Assembly (NCBI GenBank): GCA_024703915.1
Contig: CP087969.1
Location: 2,604,001 to 2,668,000 of the forward strand
Direction: 5' to 3'
Origin: Massilia sp. H-1
GTDB lineage: Bacteria > Pseudomonadota > Gammaproteobacteria > Burkholderiales > Burkholderiaceae_D
Length of the DNA stretch: 64,000 bases
Position 1 is the stretch's first letter. Each line of letters begins with the position of its first letter. The translations under genes and the position numbers were made by a program. The notes beneath the pieces were generated by a model, which was given only the letters and a program-made list of their open reading frames with translations, ran no database searches and was not told the origin of the DNA. Below are positions 10,355 to 21,095 of the stretch, one piece after another.

Positions 10355-11936
10355 GGTGTCGGGGTACTTTCAAACAGCGTTAGATAAGGTTGGCGCAGCA
10401 GCTTGCGGTCGATCTTGCCGTTCGGGTTGCGCGGGAAGGGCTCGCTGCGGATGTCGATATGGGCCGGGACCATGAACGCCGGCAGGCGGCGCTGGCACTC
10501 CTTGTGCAGCGCGGGCGCGGCCAGACCGGCGCCCACGGCCAGCACCACGACGGCCTGGCCCAGCAGCGGATGCGGCACGCCGAACGCCACCACCTCGGCC
10601 GCCAGGCCACTGGCGTGCACGGCTTCTTCGATCTCGGTGGGGCTGATGCGGTAGCCGGAGACCTTGATCATGTCGTCGCCGCGGCCGATGAAGTACAGGA
10701 AGCCGTCCGCATCCTGGCGCACCGTGTCGCCCGACCAGACCGCGATGTCGGGCAGCGGCAAGGCCGGATCCTGGCCGGGCGCGGGACGGAACCGCTCGGC
10801 CGTCTTGACCGGGTCGTTCCAGTAGCCGAGCGCGACCAGCGCGCCCCGGTGCACCAGTTCGCCCGCTTCGTCCGGATCGCAGCGGCTGCCGTCCGGCCGC
10901 ACCACCATCACTTCGGCATTGGGAATGGCGCGCCCCATGGAATCGGGACGGCGGTCCAGCTCCGACGGCGGCAGATAGGTCGAGCGGAAGGCCTCGGTCA
11001 GGCCGTACATCAGGAACAGGCTGGCCGCGGGCAGGGCCGCGCGCAAGGCGGCCACGGTGGGCAGCGGCATGGCGCCGCCCGAATTGGTCAGGTAACGCAG
11101 CGAGCAGCCGTACTAGCCAGTCCAGCTGCGCCAGCTGGATCCACAGCGGCGGCACGGCGGCCAGGCCGGTAATGCCCTCGTCCTGCACGGCCTTGAGAAC
11201 GTCGCGCGAACAGATGGTTGATCAGCACCACGCTCGCGCCCACGTGGAAGGCGGTGGTCAGCTGCGACAGGCCGTAATCGAAACTGAGGGGCAGCACCGC
11301 CAGCACCCGGTCCTGCGCCGTCAGCGCAAGGTAGCTGGCCACGCTGACCGCGCCCGCCACCATGTTCCGGTGCGACAGCACCACGCCCTTGGGGTTGCCG
11401 GTGCTGCCGGAGGTGTACAGGATGGCGGCCATGTCGGTGTCGATCACGGCGTGGGCGGCGTGGCCGAAGCGTGGACAGCGGCGCCGGCCTGCCACGGACG
11501 CAGCTCGACGCTAAGCCAGCTGCGGCAGCTCGGCTAAGCGCGCCCACCACCAGCACGGTGCGCAGATCGGGGCAGCTTAGCCAGCACCGGCAGCAGCAGG
11601 CGCAGGCGTTCGATGGAGGTGACCAGGATGCGCACATTGCAGTCGGCCAGGATGTAGGCCACCTGGCCTACCTTGAGCAGCGGATTGACGGGCACGAAAA
11701 CGGCGCCTCGCGCTGAGGCGCCAAAGCAGGCGGCAACGGCTTCGATGCGTTTTTCGAGGTACACGGCGACCCGTCCGGCGCGGCCGATCCCGGCACCGAG
11801 CAGCGCCTGCGAAGCGTCCGTCACGGCGCCATGAGAGAGCGGCATAATCGAGCCGCGCGGCGCCGTAGGAAAGTGCGGGCGCGGCAGGCGTGCGGCGCGC
11901 CGAATGGAAGATGAAGTCGTGAACCAGGTCGCTCAT
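10351..11936 (-). CDS. AMP-forming acyl-CoA ligase, exosortase A system-associated
   Basis: About 525 residues of the ANL superfamily. The P-loop-like A3 motif is ILYTSGSTGNPKGVVLSH, followed by MYGLTEAFRST (A5), WSGDTVRQDADGFLYFIGRG (A7), DDMIKVSGYRISPTEIEE (A8) and PRNPNGKIDRKLL with the A10 catalytic Lys. It would activate a carboxylic or amino acid with ATP and probably load the small carrier protein encoded at 14260 (inference from the conserved XrtA-linked gene set, TIGR03098). ATG 11936 (MSDLVHDFIFHSARRTPAAP) is chosen because upstream residues are not family-like. Many breaks between 11470 and 11575 and at 11113 and 11208; four of them carry CTAAGC/TTAGCC-type strings. The 90 bases to the divergent gene at 12026 must hold both promoters. 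Confidence 0.88.
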
Positions 11937-12025
11937 TAAAACCCTGTTTTGCGGGCGCATCGAAGGCCTCATCTTAACACCTAGCCCAACCGGGCTTGCA
12001 CCGTTTATACTGAATGATGCTCACA

Positions 12026-13213
12026 ATGAATGACATATCAGCCACAGGCCGTCCACGGGTTCCCCTTGCACCTGTCCTGTCGCGCATGTCGTTCGCCGCG
12101 CGCCGCCTTCCGCGTCCGCCTTCCGTGCTCGATGCTGAAGCGACATCCGGCTGGTCACCAGCGGGCGCATCGCCATCGCGCTGGCCTTGCGCGAGATCGG
12201 CGCCGGACCGGGCGACACGGTCCTGGTGCCTAAGCCTATCACAGCAAGTCGATGGTGGCGCCGGTCGTCGCCTGCGGCGCCGAGCCCGTGTTCTTCCAGG
12301 TCGGCGCCGACACCATGGCCAGCCTGGACGACATCGCGGCCAAACGCGATGCGCGCGTCAAGGCGATCATGGTGACCAGCTATTTCGGCTTTCCGCAGCC
12401 GCTGGCCGAGATCCGCGCCTGGTGTGACCGGCACGCCATCGCCCTGATCGAGGATTGCGCGCACGCCTTCTTCGGCCGCCACGCCGGCCGTTCCATGCGC
12501 GTGGCTGGGGCGACTACGCGATTGCCAGCAGCATGAAATTCTTCCCCATCTACGAAGGCGGCGCGCTGGTTTCGGCGCGCCACAAGCTGTCCGCGCCGCA
12601 GCCGCGCTCGGCCTAAGCACGGGATTCGAAGCCAAGGCCGCCCTCAACGCGCTGGAAAACAGCTTCGCCTACCGCCGCCTGCCGCTGATCGAGGCGATGC
12701 TGTGGCTGCCGATGCGGCTCAAGGCCCTGCTGTGGCGCATGGTCAAACGCAGCGGCGCAGCGGCGCTCACGCCCTCCTCCTCCGACAGCAGCTACGAATT
12801 CGACCCGCGCTGGCTGGACAAGCGCTCCTCGCTGTTCTCGCGCCTGGTCCTGCGCCACGCCTCGCACGGCCGCATTGTCAGCAGCGGCGCGCCAACTATG
12901 CGGCGCTGGCCGATGCGCTGTCCGGCCTGCCCGGTTGCTTAAGCCGCTGCACGGGCGCCTGCCGGAAGGCGTCTGCCCGTGGCTGTTCCCGCTGCTGGTG
13001 GACGATCCCGAACCCTTGTTCGCGCGCCTGCACGCGGCCGGCGTGCCGATGACGCGCTTTGCCGACACCCTGTGGCCCGGCGTCGATGCGGCCGTCTGCG
13101 CCAACAGCGCCCATCTGTCGCGCCATGTGCTGGGCTTTCCCTGCCACCAGGAGCTGCGCGCCGACGAACTGGCGTGGATGATCGCCACCATCGGCGCAGC
13201 GGTGCTCGCATGA
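12026..13213 (+). CDS. DegT/DnrJ/EryC1/StrS-type aminotransferase, XrtA-locus
   Basis: About 390 residues, fold-type I PLP enzyme. Motifs are GRIAIALALREIGAGPGDTV, LVPAYHSKSMVAPVVACGAE (frame restored at 12229 by reading GTGCCGGCCTAT), ALIEDCAHAFFGRHAG with the PLP-binding Asp, and ASSMKFFPIYEGGAL with the Schiff-base Lys. It lacks homology to nothing else here except the enzyme at 6764, with which it shares fold but little sequence. Start MNDISATGRP at 12026; two further in-frame ATGs lie just upstream (12014). Breaks at about 12147, 12229, 12500, 12612, 12890 and 12937. Stop overlaps the next start (ATGA at 13210). It is the first gene of a five-gene operon. Confidence 0.8.
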
Positions 13214-14270
13214 AGTGGACCTTGCGCCCGGCCAGCGAATTTGCCGCCCTGTCCGGCCAGTGGGCACAGCTGCACGTGCGCTGCCAGGCTTCGCCCATGC
13301 TGGCGGTGGAATTCGTCGCTCCCCTGATCGCCGAATTCGGCAGCGGCGCCGAACTGCTCGCCGTGTGCGAGCACGAGGCGCGCACCGTGGCCATGGCGCT
13401 GGTCGCACCACAAGGCCGCGGCGCGTGGGCCAGCTTCCAGCCTAGCCCAGGCGCCGATCGGCCTGTGGCTGCAGGAAGATGCCCTTGCCCTGCCCGAGTT
13501 GCTGGGCGCGCTGATGGCCGCCCTGCCCGGCCTGCCGCTGGTGTTCGGCCTGACCCAGTGCGACCCCGATCTGCTGGCGCGCCCGCCAGGCTCGCACCAG
13601 CTGCGCACGATGGACTACATCGACACGGCGAAAATTACCATCGCTTCAAGCAGTTTCGACGACTACTGGAATGCGCGCGGCAAGAACCTGCGCGCAAATC
13701 TGAAAAAACAGCGCACAAAGCTCGACAAGGATGCCGTGGTCCTGCGCCTGCAGGTCAGCCGCGACCCGCAGGACGTGGCCGCAGCGGTGGCCGACTACGG
13801 CTCTACTCGAGAGCGCGGGGCTGGAAGGCCGATGGCGGCACCGCCGTCAACGCTTCAAAGCAATGCCCAGGGACGCTACTACCGCGCCATGCTCGAAGGC
13901 TTCTGCTTAAGCGCGGCGCGGGCAGCATCTACCGCTATTGGTTCGGCCAGCAGCTGGTCGCCATGGACCTGTGCATCGAGGACGAGCGCCAGATCATCGT
14001 GCTCAAGACCACCTACGACGAGAGCGTGCCGAACAGCCTGTCGCCCACGCTGCTGATGCGCGAGGAAGCCTGCCGCGCTGTTTGCCGAAGGCCGCCTGGC
14101 GCGCCTGGAGTTCTACGGCAAAGTGATGGAATGGCACACGCGCTGGACGGATGAGGTCCGCACTCTATACCATGTCAATTATTACCGCTGGCTAGGCCCT
14201 GGGCCGCCTGCACGCTGCTGTGGCAGTCGCGCCGCGCCCGCACTCCGAAGGAAGACCATGTATCTTGAAG
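13210..14270 (+). CDS. GNAT-fold acyltransferase (BioF2-like/CelD-like)
   Basis: About 350 residues with the tandem GNAT arrangement of PF13480. The clearest parts are FDDYWNARGKNLRANLKKQR, where the W-x-x-R-x-KNLR-x-NLRK pattern is the family hallmark, and GRYYRAMLEGFC, YRYWFGQQLVAMDLCIEDER and TTYDESVPNSLSPTLLMREE. Members acylate sugars or participate in EPS/cellulose modification. Here it sits between an aminotransferase and the acyl carrier protein, so transfer of an acyl group from that carrier onto an amino sugar is a reasonable guess. Breaks at 13441, 13805, 13905 (TGCTTAAGCGC for TGCCGGCGC), 14075, 14115 and 14194. The end is set at TGA 14268-14270, in the frame reading RRARTPKEDHVS, overlapping the carrier gene. 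Confidence 0.75.
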
Positions 14271-14503
14271 ACGTAAAGCAGATTCTGAGCGATGTCCTGG
14301 CGCTGGGCGAGCAGGGCGCGGCCCTGAACGCGCAGTCGCCCCTGCTGGGCAGCATTCCCGAACTCGATTCGATGGCGGTGGTGAACCTGATCACCGCGCT
14401 CGAAGACCATTTCGGCATCACCGTGGAAGACGACGAAATCAGCGCCGCCACCTTCGACACGCTCGGCAGCCTGGCCGACTTCGTGGCCGCCAAGCTGGCC
14501 TGA
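14260..14503 (+). CDS. Acyl carrier protein, XrtA-locus
   Basis: An intact 80-residue acyl carrier protein. PELDSMAVVNLITALEDHFG holds the phosphopantetheine attachment Ser in an Asp-Ser-Met motif, followed by the acidic helix II-III segment GITVEDDEISAATFDTLGSL. Length and acidity fit the family. It is one of the few genes here with no frame break. It sits between the acetyltransferase and the two XrtA-associated hydrolases and is probably the acceptor for the acid activated by the ligase at 10351 (inference). Confidence 0.92.
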
Positions 14504-14506
14504 ACG

Positions 14507-15323
14507 ATGTCCGCGCACGCGCCCGCAGAAGCGATGTTCCTGGCCGTAGCGCCCGGTGAGCGCTACGGCCTGTATCACGCGCCGTAGCACCTGCCGCGGC
14601 GCGCTGGTCTACGTGCACCCGTTTGCCGAAGAAATGAACAAGTCGCGCCGCATGGCTGCGCTGCAGGCCCGGGCCCTGGCCGCGGCCGACATAGGCGTGC
14701 TGCAGATCGACCTGCACGGCTGCGGCGACAGCGACGGCGACTTCGGCGAAGCGCGCTGGGAACAGTGGCACGCCGATATCGCCGCCGCCAGCGACTGGCT
14801 GCATGCGCGCCTGGACCAGCCGGTCGGACTGTGGGGCTTGCGCCTGGGCGCATTGCTGGCGCTCGATCATGCGCGCCGCAGGCCGGTGCACCAGCTGCTG
14901 CTGTGGCAGCCGGTGCTGCAGGGGGAGCCTTCCTGACCCAGTTCCTGCGTCTGCTGGTGGCGAGCGGCATGCTCGATGAAGATGCGCTTGCAGGGCTTAA
15001 GCACGCGGAACTGCGCGCGGTACTCGATTCCGGCTTAGCCGCTGGAAATTGCTTAAGCTACCTGCTGGCGCCGGAGCTGGCCTCGGCCATCGATGCGCTC
15101 GACGCGGCCAGCCTGGCGCCCGATTGTCCGGTCCACTGGTTCGAAGTGGTGGCCGCAGCCGGGCGGCCGGTGCCATCGGCCTGCAATGCGCATTGCACAG
15201 CAATGGGGCGAGCAGAACATCGTCAACGTGCACGGCGCGCCGTTCTGGTCGACCCAGGAAATCGCCGAGTGCCCGGAACTGATCGCGGCCACCTGCGCGG
15301 CCCTGGAAGGGAGTACGGCATGA
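14507..15323 (+). CDS. Alpha/beta hydrolase, exosortase A system-associated hydrolase 2
   Basis: About 270 residues of alpha/beta hydrolase fold, matching the TIGR03101 subgroup in layout: ALVYVHPFAEEMNKSRRMAA near the N-terminus, LQIDLHGCGDSDGDFGEARW and WLHARLDQPVGLWGLRLGAL, where the nucleophile elbow reads G-L-R-L-G, so the usual Ser is replaced by Arg; the protein may not be a standard esterase. Near the C-terminus GEQNIVNVHGAPFWSTQEIA. Starts three bases after the carrier stop (ATG 14507). Breaks at 14577, 14925, 14996, 15035-15055 and 15175. Stop TGA 15321-15323 overlaps the next ATG. Substrate unknown; probably an acyl thioester or ester of the same pathway. Confidence 0.8.
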
Positions 15324-16142
15324 CTGAGCAGCGCGCTTGCCTTCAGCTGCGCTGATGACACCCTGTACGGCGTGCTGCACCTGCCGCCGGTGCCGCACCA
15401 GCGCGGCGTGCTGGTGGTGGTCGGCGGACCTGCAATACCGCGCCTAAGCAGCCACCGTCAGTTCAACCTGCTCGCACGCAGCCTGGCCGCCGACGGCGTG
15501 GCGGCGATGCGTTTCGATTACCGGGGGATGGGCGACAGCGAAGGCGCCATGCGCGACTTCGAAGGCGTCGGCGAGGACCTGCGTGCCGCCATCGATACCT
15601 TTTTCAGCCAGGTGCCGCAGATGCAGGAAGTGGTGCTGTGGGGCCTGTGCGACGCGGCCTCCGCCGCCATGCTGTACGCGCGGCGACGCCCGCGTGCGCG
15701 GCCTGGTGCTGGTCAATCCCTGGGTGCGCACCGAGGCCGGCGCGGCCAAGGCCACCATCAAGCACTACTACCGGGCGCGCCTGTTCGAGGGCGCGCTGTG
15801 GAAAAGATCGCCAGCGGCCAGTTCGATCTGCGCGCGGCGGCCCGCTCCTTCCTGCGCCTGGTGGGCGCGGCCAAGACCCAGACGGCGGCCGATGCCCTGC
15901 CCGACCGCATGCATGACGCGTTCGCGCAGTTCGGCGGCAAGGCGCTGGTGATCCTCAGCGGCGCCGACCTGACCGCGCGCGAGTTCGAGGACCTGTGCGG
16001 GTCATCCGAGCAGTGGAAAACGCTGATGCAGACGCCGCGCATCACGCAGCGGGCACTGCCCAGGGCGGACCACACCTGCTCGCGGCGCGAGTGGCACGAA
16101 CAGCTGGTGCGCTGGACCTCGGACTGGGTTCAGTCCTTCTGA
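15320..16142 (+). CDS. Alpha/beta hydrolase, exosortase A system-associated hydrolase 1
   Basis: About 275 residues. RGVLVVVGGPQYRAGSHRQF (oxyanion side; frame restored at 15443), then MRFDYRGMGDSEGAMRDFEG, and VVLWGLCDAASAAMLYA, where the nucleophile elbow G-L-C-D-A carries Cys instead of Ser, and ALPRADHTCSRREWHEQLVR with the catalytic His. This Cys-type elbow fits the TIGR03100 subgroup. A Cys nucleophile next to an acyl carrier protein suggests thioester handling, which is inference. Breaks at 15345, 15443, 15680 and 15800. The stop lies 13 bases inside the convergent beta-helix gene, so the two genes overlap tail to tail. Confidence 0.82.
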
Positions 16143-17555
16143 GCCAGGCAGGCGGCGATGTCGTCGAAGGCGCCGTAAGCGAGGGTCGTGCCGCGCACCG
16201 CGCCGCACAGATCGGGCACGAAGCCCGCGCCCCGTTCGCGCCGCGGCGGCTCGCCATGCCACATCAGATCGAATCCCGCCGCACTGCGGAACAGGCTGCG
16301 CACCGGATGGTAGCCCGCATACAGCAGCGCGATCGGCGTCGTACGGTTGTCGCTCAGGCGCACCTCGGCGCCGTTGCGGGCGCGGATGTCGCCGTCCACC
16401 AGATTGCCTTCGATGTCGACGCTGGTGGCCGGGTAGCGCAGGTCGATGCCGCCCGTGTCGAGCAGGGTATTGTGCGTGACCTTGCTGGCCGCCGCGCTGT
16501 TGAGATAGATGCCGTCGTCGGAACAGGCGGCGATCAGATTGGCGCGGATCTCCGACTTTTCCTGCTCGACGATGCAGCGCTTGTCGCGGCAGTAGGCCGC
16601 GCCCGTGCTGCCGCCGCCCAGCGACAGGCCGACCCGCTGTCCGGCCAGCCCCTGCAGGCGCGCTTCGCACACGACCAGATTCTGTTCGAAGATATTGTCC
16701 GATCCGCCGCCCTTGGCAAAGCCGCCGTAGCTGATGCGGTCGCCCCCGCCCTTGACGAAATCGCTGATCGCATTGCGCCGGATGCGCCAGTGGCTGGCCG
16801 CGACCAGGTCGATCGGCGTGACCGGGTTGGCGGTATTGCGCACGCTGTCGTTGCGCAGGGTGTTGTCCTCGATGCGGCCGTGATCCGGGAAGCGGCCGCC
16901 ATTGCCGTTGATCTTGAAGTGCGCATTGAAGTCGACAATCGTGTTGTTGCTCGACCTGAAATCGCTGGCCGCGCCGACCACGTGGAAGGCATGCTCGCAC
17001 CAACTATGGACGCGGCAGACGCCCCTGATCGTGAGATTTTCAAAGTGCCAGTGCGGCGCGCTGACGATGAAGCCTTCGCTCAGGTCGAATTCGAGCGTCA
17101 CGCTGCCCGGTACCGCGGCCCGCACCACGATCGCCGCCAGCGGGGTGCCGGGACGGCTGGCGGCCAGCGCGCTGCGTTCGAAGCGGTAGACGCCGGGCAG
17201 GAAGGTGATGATGTCGCCCGGCGCGGCGCTGGCGATGGCCGCGCGCGTCCGCGCTGCTGGCAACGATCCGCACGCTGCCCGCTTCCGGCGCCGGGGCCGC
17301 CGCGCGCCGCGCACCGACGCCGCCGATCGCCGCGCTGCCGGGCGCAGCCGAGCCGCGGTCCAGCAGCACCAGGGTCTCGGCGCTCCACTGGCCTACGCCC
17401 GGGTGATCAGGGCGTTGTGGCCGGAACTGCGTTTTCGATGTAGGGAGCCAGCGCGCGGGCGTGATGCCCTGGTACTGCAGCACCAGCGCCGCAGCGCCCG
17501 TGGTCAGCAATCCCAGTAGCAGGACAGCGCCGAGCCAGCGCAGCGGCCTGGCCAT
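16130..17555 (-). CDS. Right-handed parallel beta-helix protein, membrane-anchored or secreted
   Basis: About 475 residues. The N-terminus MARPLRWLGAVLLLGLLTTG is a signal peptide or membrane anchor. The body carries the regular short repeats of a right-handed beta-helix: GDIITFLPGVYRFERSAL, FENLTIRGVCRVHSW, NNTIVDFNAHFKINGNG, EDNTLRNDSVRNT, RRNAISDFVKGGG, THNTLLDTGGIDLRYPATS, DIEGNLVDGDI, with the N-x-x pattern at turns. Such proteins are polysaccharide lyases, hydrolases or epimerases (chondroitinase B-like). Placed in an EPS locus, it may trim or bind the exported polymer. Start ATG 17555 lies in the same frame as the end of prsR. Breaks near 17250 and 17430. Confidence 0.78.
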
Positions 17556-18923
17556 CGGCTTCCAGGCGCCCGTCTTGATGTTATGCTTAGGCTCATCAGG
17601 TCGTACATGGTCGGGCGGCTGATGCCCAGCAGCTCGGACGCCTTGACGATGTTGCCGTCGACCCGGGCCAGGGCCTTGATCAGCGCCTTGTACTCGGCCT
17701 CGTCGCGCACCTGGCGCAGATTGAGCGGTTCGTCCTCGGGCGCCGCGGCCGACAGGCCCAGGTCGTCGGCGCTGATCTGCGGACCGTCGGTCATGATGAC
17801 GGCGCGCTTGATGCAGTTTTCCATTTCGCGCACATTGCCCGGCCAGCCGTAGGTTTCGATGGCGGTCATCGCCTCGGACGAGAAATGCAGGCCCGAACGC
17901 GATTCCTGGGCGCTGAACTTGTTCTTGAAATGGTGGGCCAGCAGGGCCGCGTCGCCCAGGCGCGCGCAGCGGCGGAATGGTGACCACGATCTCGGACAGG
18001 CGGTAGTACAAGTCTTCGTGGAAGCGGCCGATGGCCGTCAGGTCCTTGAGGTTCTGGTGGGTCGCGCACACGATGCGCACATCGACCGGAATTTCCTCGT
18101 GCCCGCCGACGCGTTCGATCACGCGCTCCTGCAGGAAGCGCAGCAGCTTGGCCTGCAGCGCCATCGGCAGGTCGCCCACTTCATCGAGGAAGAAGGTGCC
18201 GCCGTGGGCCAGTTCGACCTTGCCCTTGGTCTGCTTGGCGGCGCCCGTGTAGGCGCCCTTTTCGTAGCCGAACAATTCGCTCTCGAGCAGATTTTCCGGG
18301 ATGGCCGCGCAGTTGATCGCCATGAAGCGGTTGTTCGCGCGCGGCGACAGCTGGTGCAGCGCGCGCCCAGCACTTCCTTGCCGGTGCCGCTTTCGCCCAG
18401 CACCATCACCGAGGCCGTGGTCGGCGCGACTTTTTCCATCATGCGGCACACCTTCTGCATGCCTGGCGTCGCGCGTGATCAGACCGGCCATCGGCGAATC
18501 GGCCTGCAGCTGCAGCATGCGCTGGTTTTCCTGCTGCAGCGCGTGCAGGAAGAAGGCGCGCTGCAGGACCAGGCCCAGCACTTCGCTGTCGCACGGCTTT
18601 TGATGGAAGTCGTAGGCGCCCAGCGCGATCGCCTTGACCGCGTTGGCGTGATCCTGGTTGCCGGTCAGGACGATCACGCGGGTGGACGGCGCCAGCGCCA
18701 GGATCTGCTGCAGCGTGGCCAGTCCTTCGGTGGAGCCGTCCGGATCGGGCGGCAAGCCCAGGTCCATGGTCACCACCGCCGGTTCGTGGCGGCGGATCTG
18801 CGCCAGCGCGCTTTCGCGGTCGCCCGCGACAACGACATCGTAGGCATCGAAACTCCAGCGCAACTGCTTTTGCAGTCCCGGATCGTCTTCGATGATGAGC
18901 AGCTTTTGTTTACTTTGGGTCAC
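17556..18923 (-). CDS. prsR: PrsR, sigma-54-dependent response regulator of the PEP-CTERM/EPS system
   Basis: About 450 residues in NtrC order. Receiver domain: [18 protein letters not shown], phosphoacceptor Asp in [15 protein letters not shown], Thr and Lys in [11 protein letters not shown] and [12 protein letters not shown]+ domain: Walker [17 protein letters not shown] (frame restored near 18360), [16 protein letters not shown] (the sigma-54 contact loop, here GAYTGA), Walker [14 protein letters not shown] and the R-finger region. C-terminal Fis-type helix-turn-helix: [22 protein letters not shown] start at 18923, 15 bases after the prsK stop. It matches TIGR02915. It would activate sigma-54 promoters for EPS and PEP-CTERM genes when phosphorylated by PrsK. 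The exact stop is unclear because CCTAAGC at 17585 shifts the frame. Breaks also near 17965 and 18465. Confidence 0.9.
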
Positions 18924-18938
18924 AGCAATCCTCTGGCC

Positions 18939-21023
18939 TTATACGGCGAAATCGAGCGTTTGCGCTTCGTGTTGGTGGAGCGGCAAAATGACATGGAAGG
19001 TGGTGCCTTCGCCGGGCACGCTGACGACATCGAGCTTGCCGCCCAATTCGCCAATGTACTCGCGGCTTTCAGAATACGCCAATGCCCATGCTTAAGCAGA
19101 TTTGGTCGTTTCGAAGGGCTTGAACAGGCGTTCGCGGATGAATTCCTCGCTCATGCCTTCGCCGGTGTCGGTGATGGTGATCAGCGCCGTGGCATCGTCG
19201 CGCCGCAGGGCGACCGTGACCTTGCCATCCTTGGGCGTGGCTTCGATCGCGTTTTGAATCAGGTGGCCCAGCACGCGCTCGAGCCGCTCGCGGTCGGCCA
19301 GCACTTTGAGGCCCGCTTCGGCGATGTCGAGCACGGGATGCGGCTCGAAGGCCGCCTTGAGCGCGACCGCCTGGCGCAGCACCTGATCGACGGCCAGCGG
19401 CGCCATGTGCTCAGGCGATTCGCTGCGCGACAGGCGCTGCAGCAGCAGCGTCATTTTCTGGACCGAGTGCTTGACCGTGTCGAGCATGTCACGCTGGAAT
19501 TCGGGGTTGTTGCGGTGCTTTTCGGCGTTGGGAATGAGCAGCGACAGCTGCGACACCAGGTTCTTGAGGTCGTGCACGACAAAGGTCGACATGCGGTTGA
19601 AGGACTCGAACTGGCGCGCCACCATCAGCGCGGTGGCCGCTTCCTGCTGCGCCAGATAGCTGGCGGCCTGGTTGCTTAAACGATCTTGAGCAGGTCGATC
19701 ACTTCCCAGTTGAGCGCGACCCGGCTGCGCGGCTGGGTCAGCAGGATGAAGCCGAACAGCTTGCCCTGCATGATCAGCGGCACGACCAGCCAGCGGCGCT
19801 GGAATTCGCCCAGCCAGCCGGGCATGGCCAGGTGCGCGTACATGGCCGGGTTGTCGTCGTATTCCTGCAGGTCGACCACCCATTGCTTGGCTTCGAGGAA
19901 CTGGCAAAAGGCCGAATCGACCGGTTCGGCCACGGTGCGGGCTTAAGCACATGCCAGTACGATTCCGGCTCGAAGGCGCCCGATTCGGCACGCAGGAACA
20001 GCACCCCGCCCGGGCTTTCGACCAGTTCGCCGACCGCCTGAATCGTGCGCACGCCCAGGCCCGGCCCGTGTTCGGACAGGGTGCGGGTAAAGCGCAGCCA
20101 TTCTTCGCGGTAATCGTAGTTGTAGCTGTAGAAGTGCTTGCTGATGAAGACTTTCAGCCAGGCGCGGAAGGTGCCCGAGAACAAAATGACCACCAGCAAA
20201 ATGAGCGCGCCGAACAGGAAGGCGACCTGCATCACCGTGCCCCAGCTGCCGCCCACATAGCGCAGGTAGTAGCTAAGCCGAGCCCATCGCGAGCAGGTAG
20301 ATGGCCGAGCCGAACAGGGCGGCCGAATGGAACATCACGCGCCGCGAGAGCGCCATTTCGGACGACCAGGAGGCGCTGCGGCCCATCGAGACGGCGATCA
20401 GCGGCACGGTCAGCGCATTGATCACGCCGCGCGGCCCAGATGTCGGGGTCGACCTGGTGGAACAGCATGGTGTTGCTGTACAGGTAAAAATCGTAGGCGA
20501 ACATGCCGCCGATGCCGAGGCAGGCGAACTTGATCGCCCAGCGCTCGTTGAGCGGCTTGTTGCGGTACAGCTGTTCGACCAGCACGATGCCGAGCACGGC
20601 AATGCCCACCTGCGCGGTCACGCTCGGCATCACGCCCAGGCGCGCGACAAGCTCCATGTGCCACAGGCCTAGCCACGGTACCGAGGAAGAACACGACATA
20701 GAAGGCGATCATGGCCAGCGCCCAGCTCTGCAGGCGCAGCGGCAGGCGGCTGTCAGGGTCGTGGAAATTGCCGATCATGATGACCAGGAAGGCCGACCAG
20801 GCGCCATTGCGCACGATCTCGAACGATTCCGGCCAGGTTTAAGCAGCGCCAGCGGGGTGGCGGCCTGCCATGCCAGGCTGGTGCTCCACAGCAGGCTGGC
20901 GACGCTGGCGATGGTGATCGCCGTGGCATGGGCACGGCTGCGCCAGCGCGTCATCAGCATCACGCTGAGGAACAGGAAAGCCAGGGCAGCCAGGCCGTAG
21001 CTGTAAGTTGCGATACTGGTCAA
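18939..21023 (-). CDS. prsK: PrsK, membrane histidine kinase of the PEP-CTERM/EPS system
   Basis: About 690 residues, the usual length for TIGR02916. The first ~300 residues are eight or so membrane helices (AFLFLSVMLMTRW, AMIAFYVVFFLGTVA, TAQVGIAVLGIVLVEQLY and others). A GAF-like region follows. The kinase core has the phospho-acceptor in MSTFVVHDLKNLVSQLSLL, the N box HLIQNAIEATPKDGK, G1 ITITDTGEGMSEEFI and a G2 KSAGMGIGVFESREY restored at 19091. It senses an unknown envelope signal and phosphorylates PrsR, encoded directly downstream. TTG 21023 is the only start fitting the first helix. Breaks at 19091, 19675, 19944, 20274, 20430, 20670 and 20841; most are GCCGGC-type. A further TAAGC string lies in the leader at 21074. 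Confidence 0.9.
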
Positions 21024-21095
21024 TGTGCACCATCCATCTTGACAGCCATCAAGCGCGTGCAGTCACAGCTGGCCTAAGCACGCGCATCCGATTGA

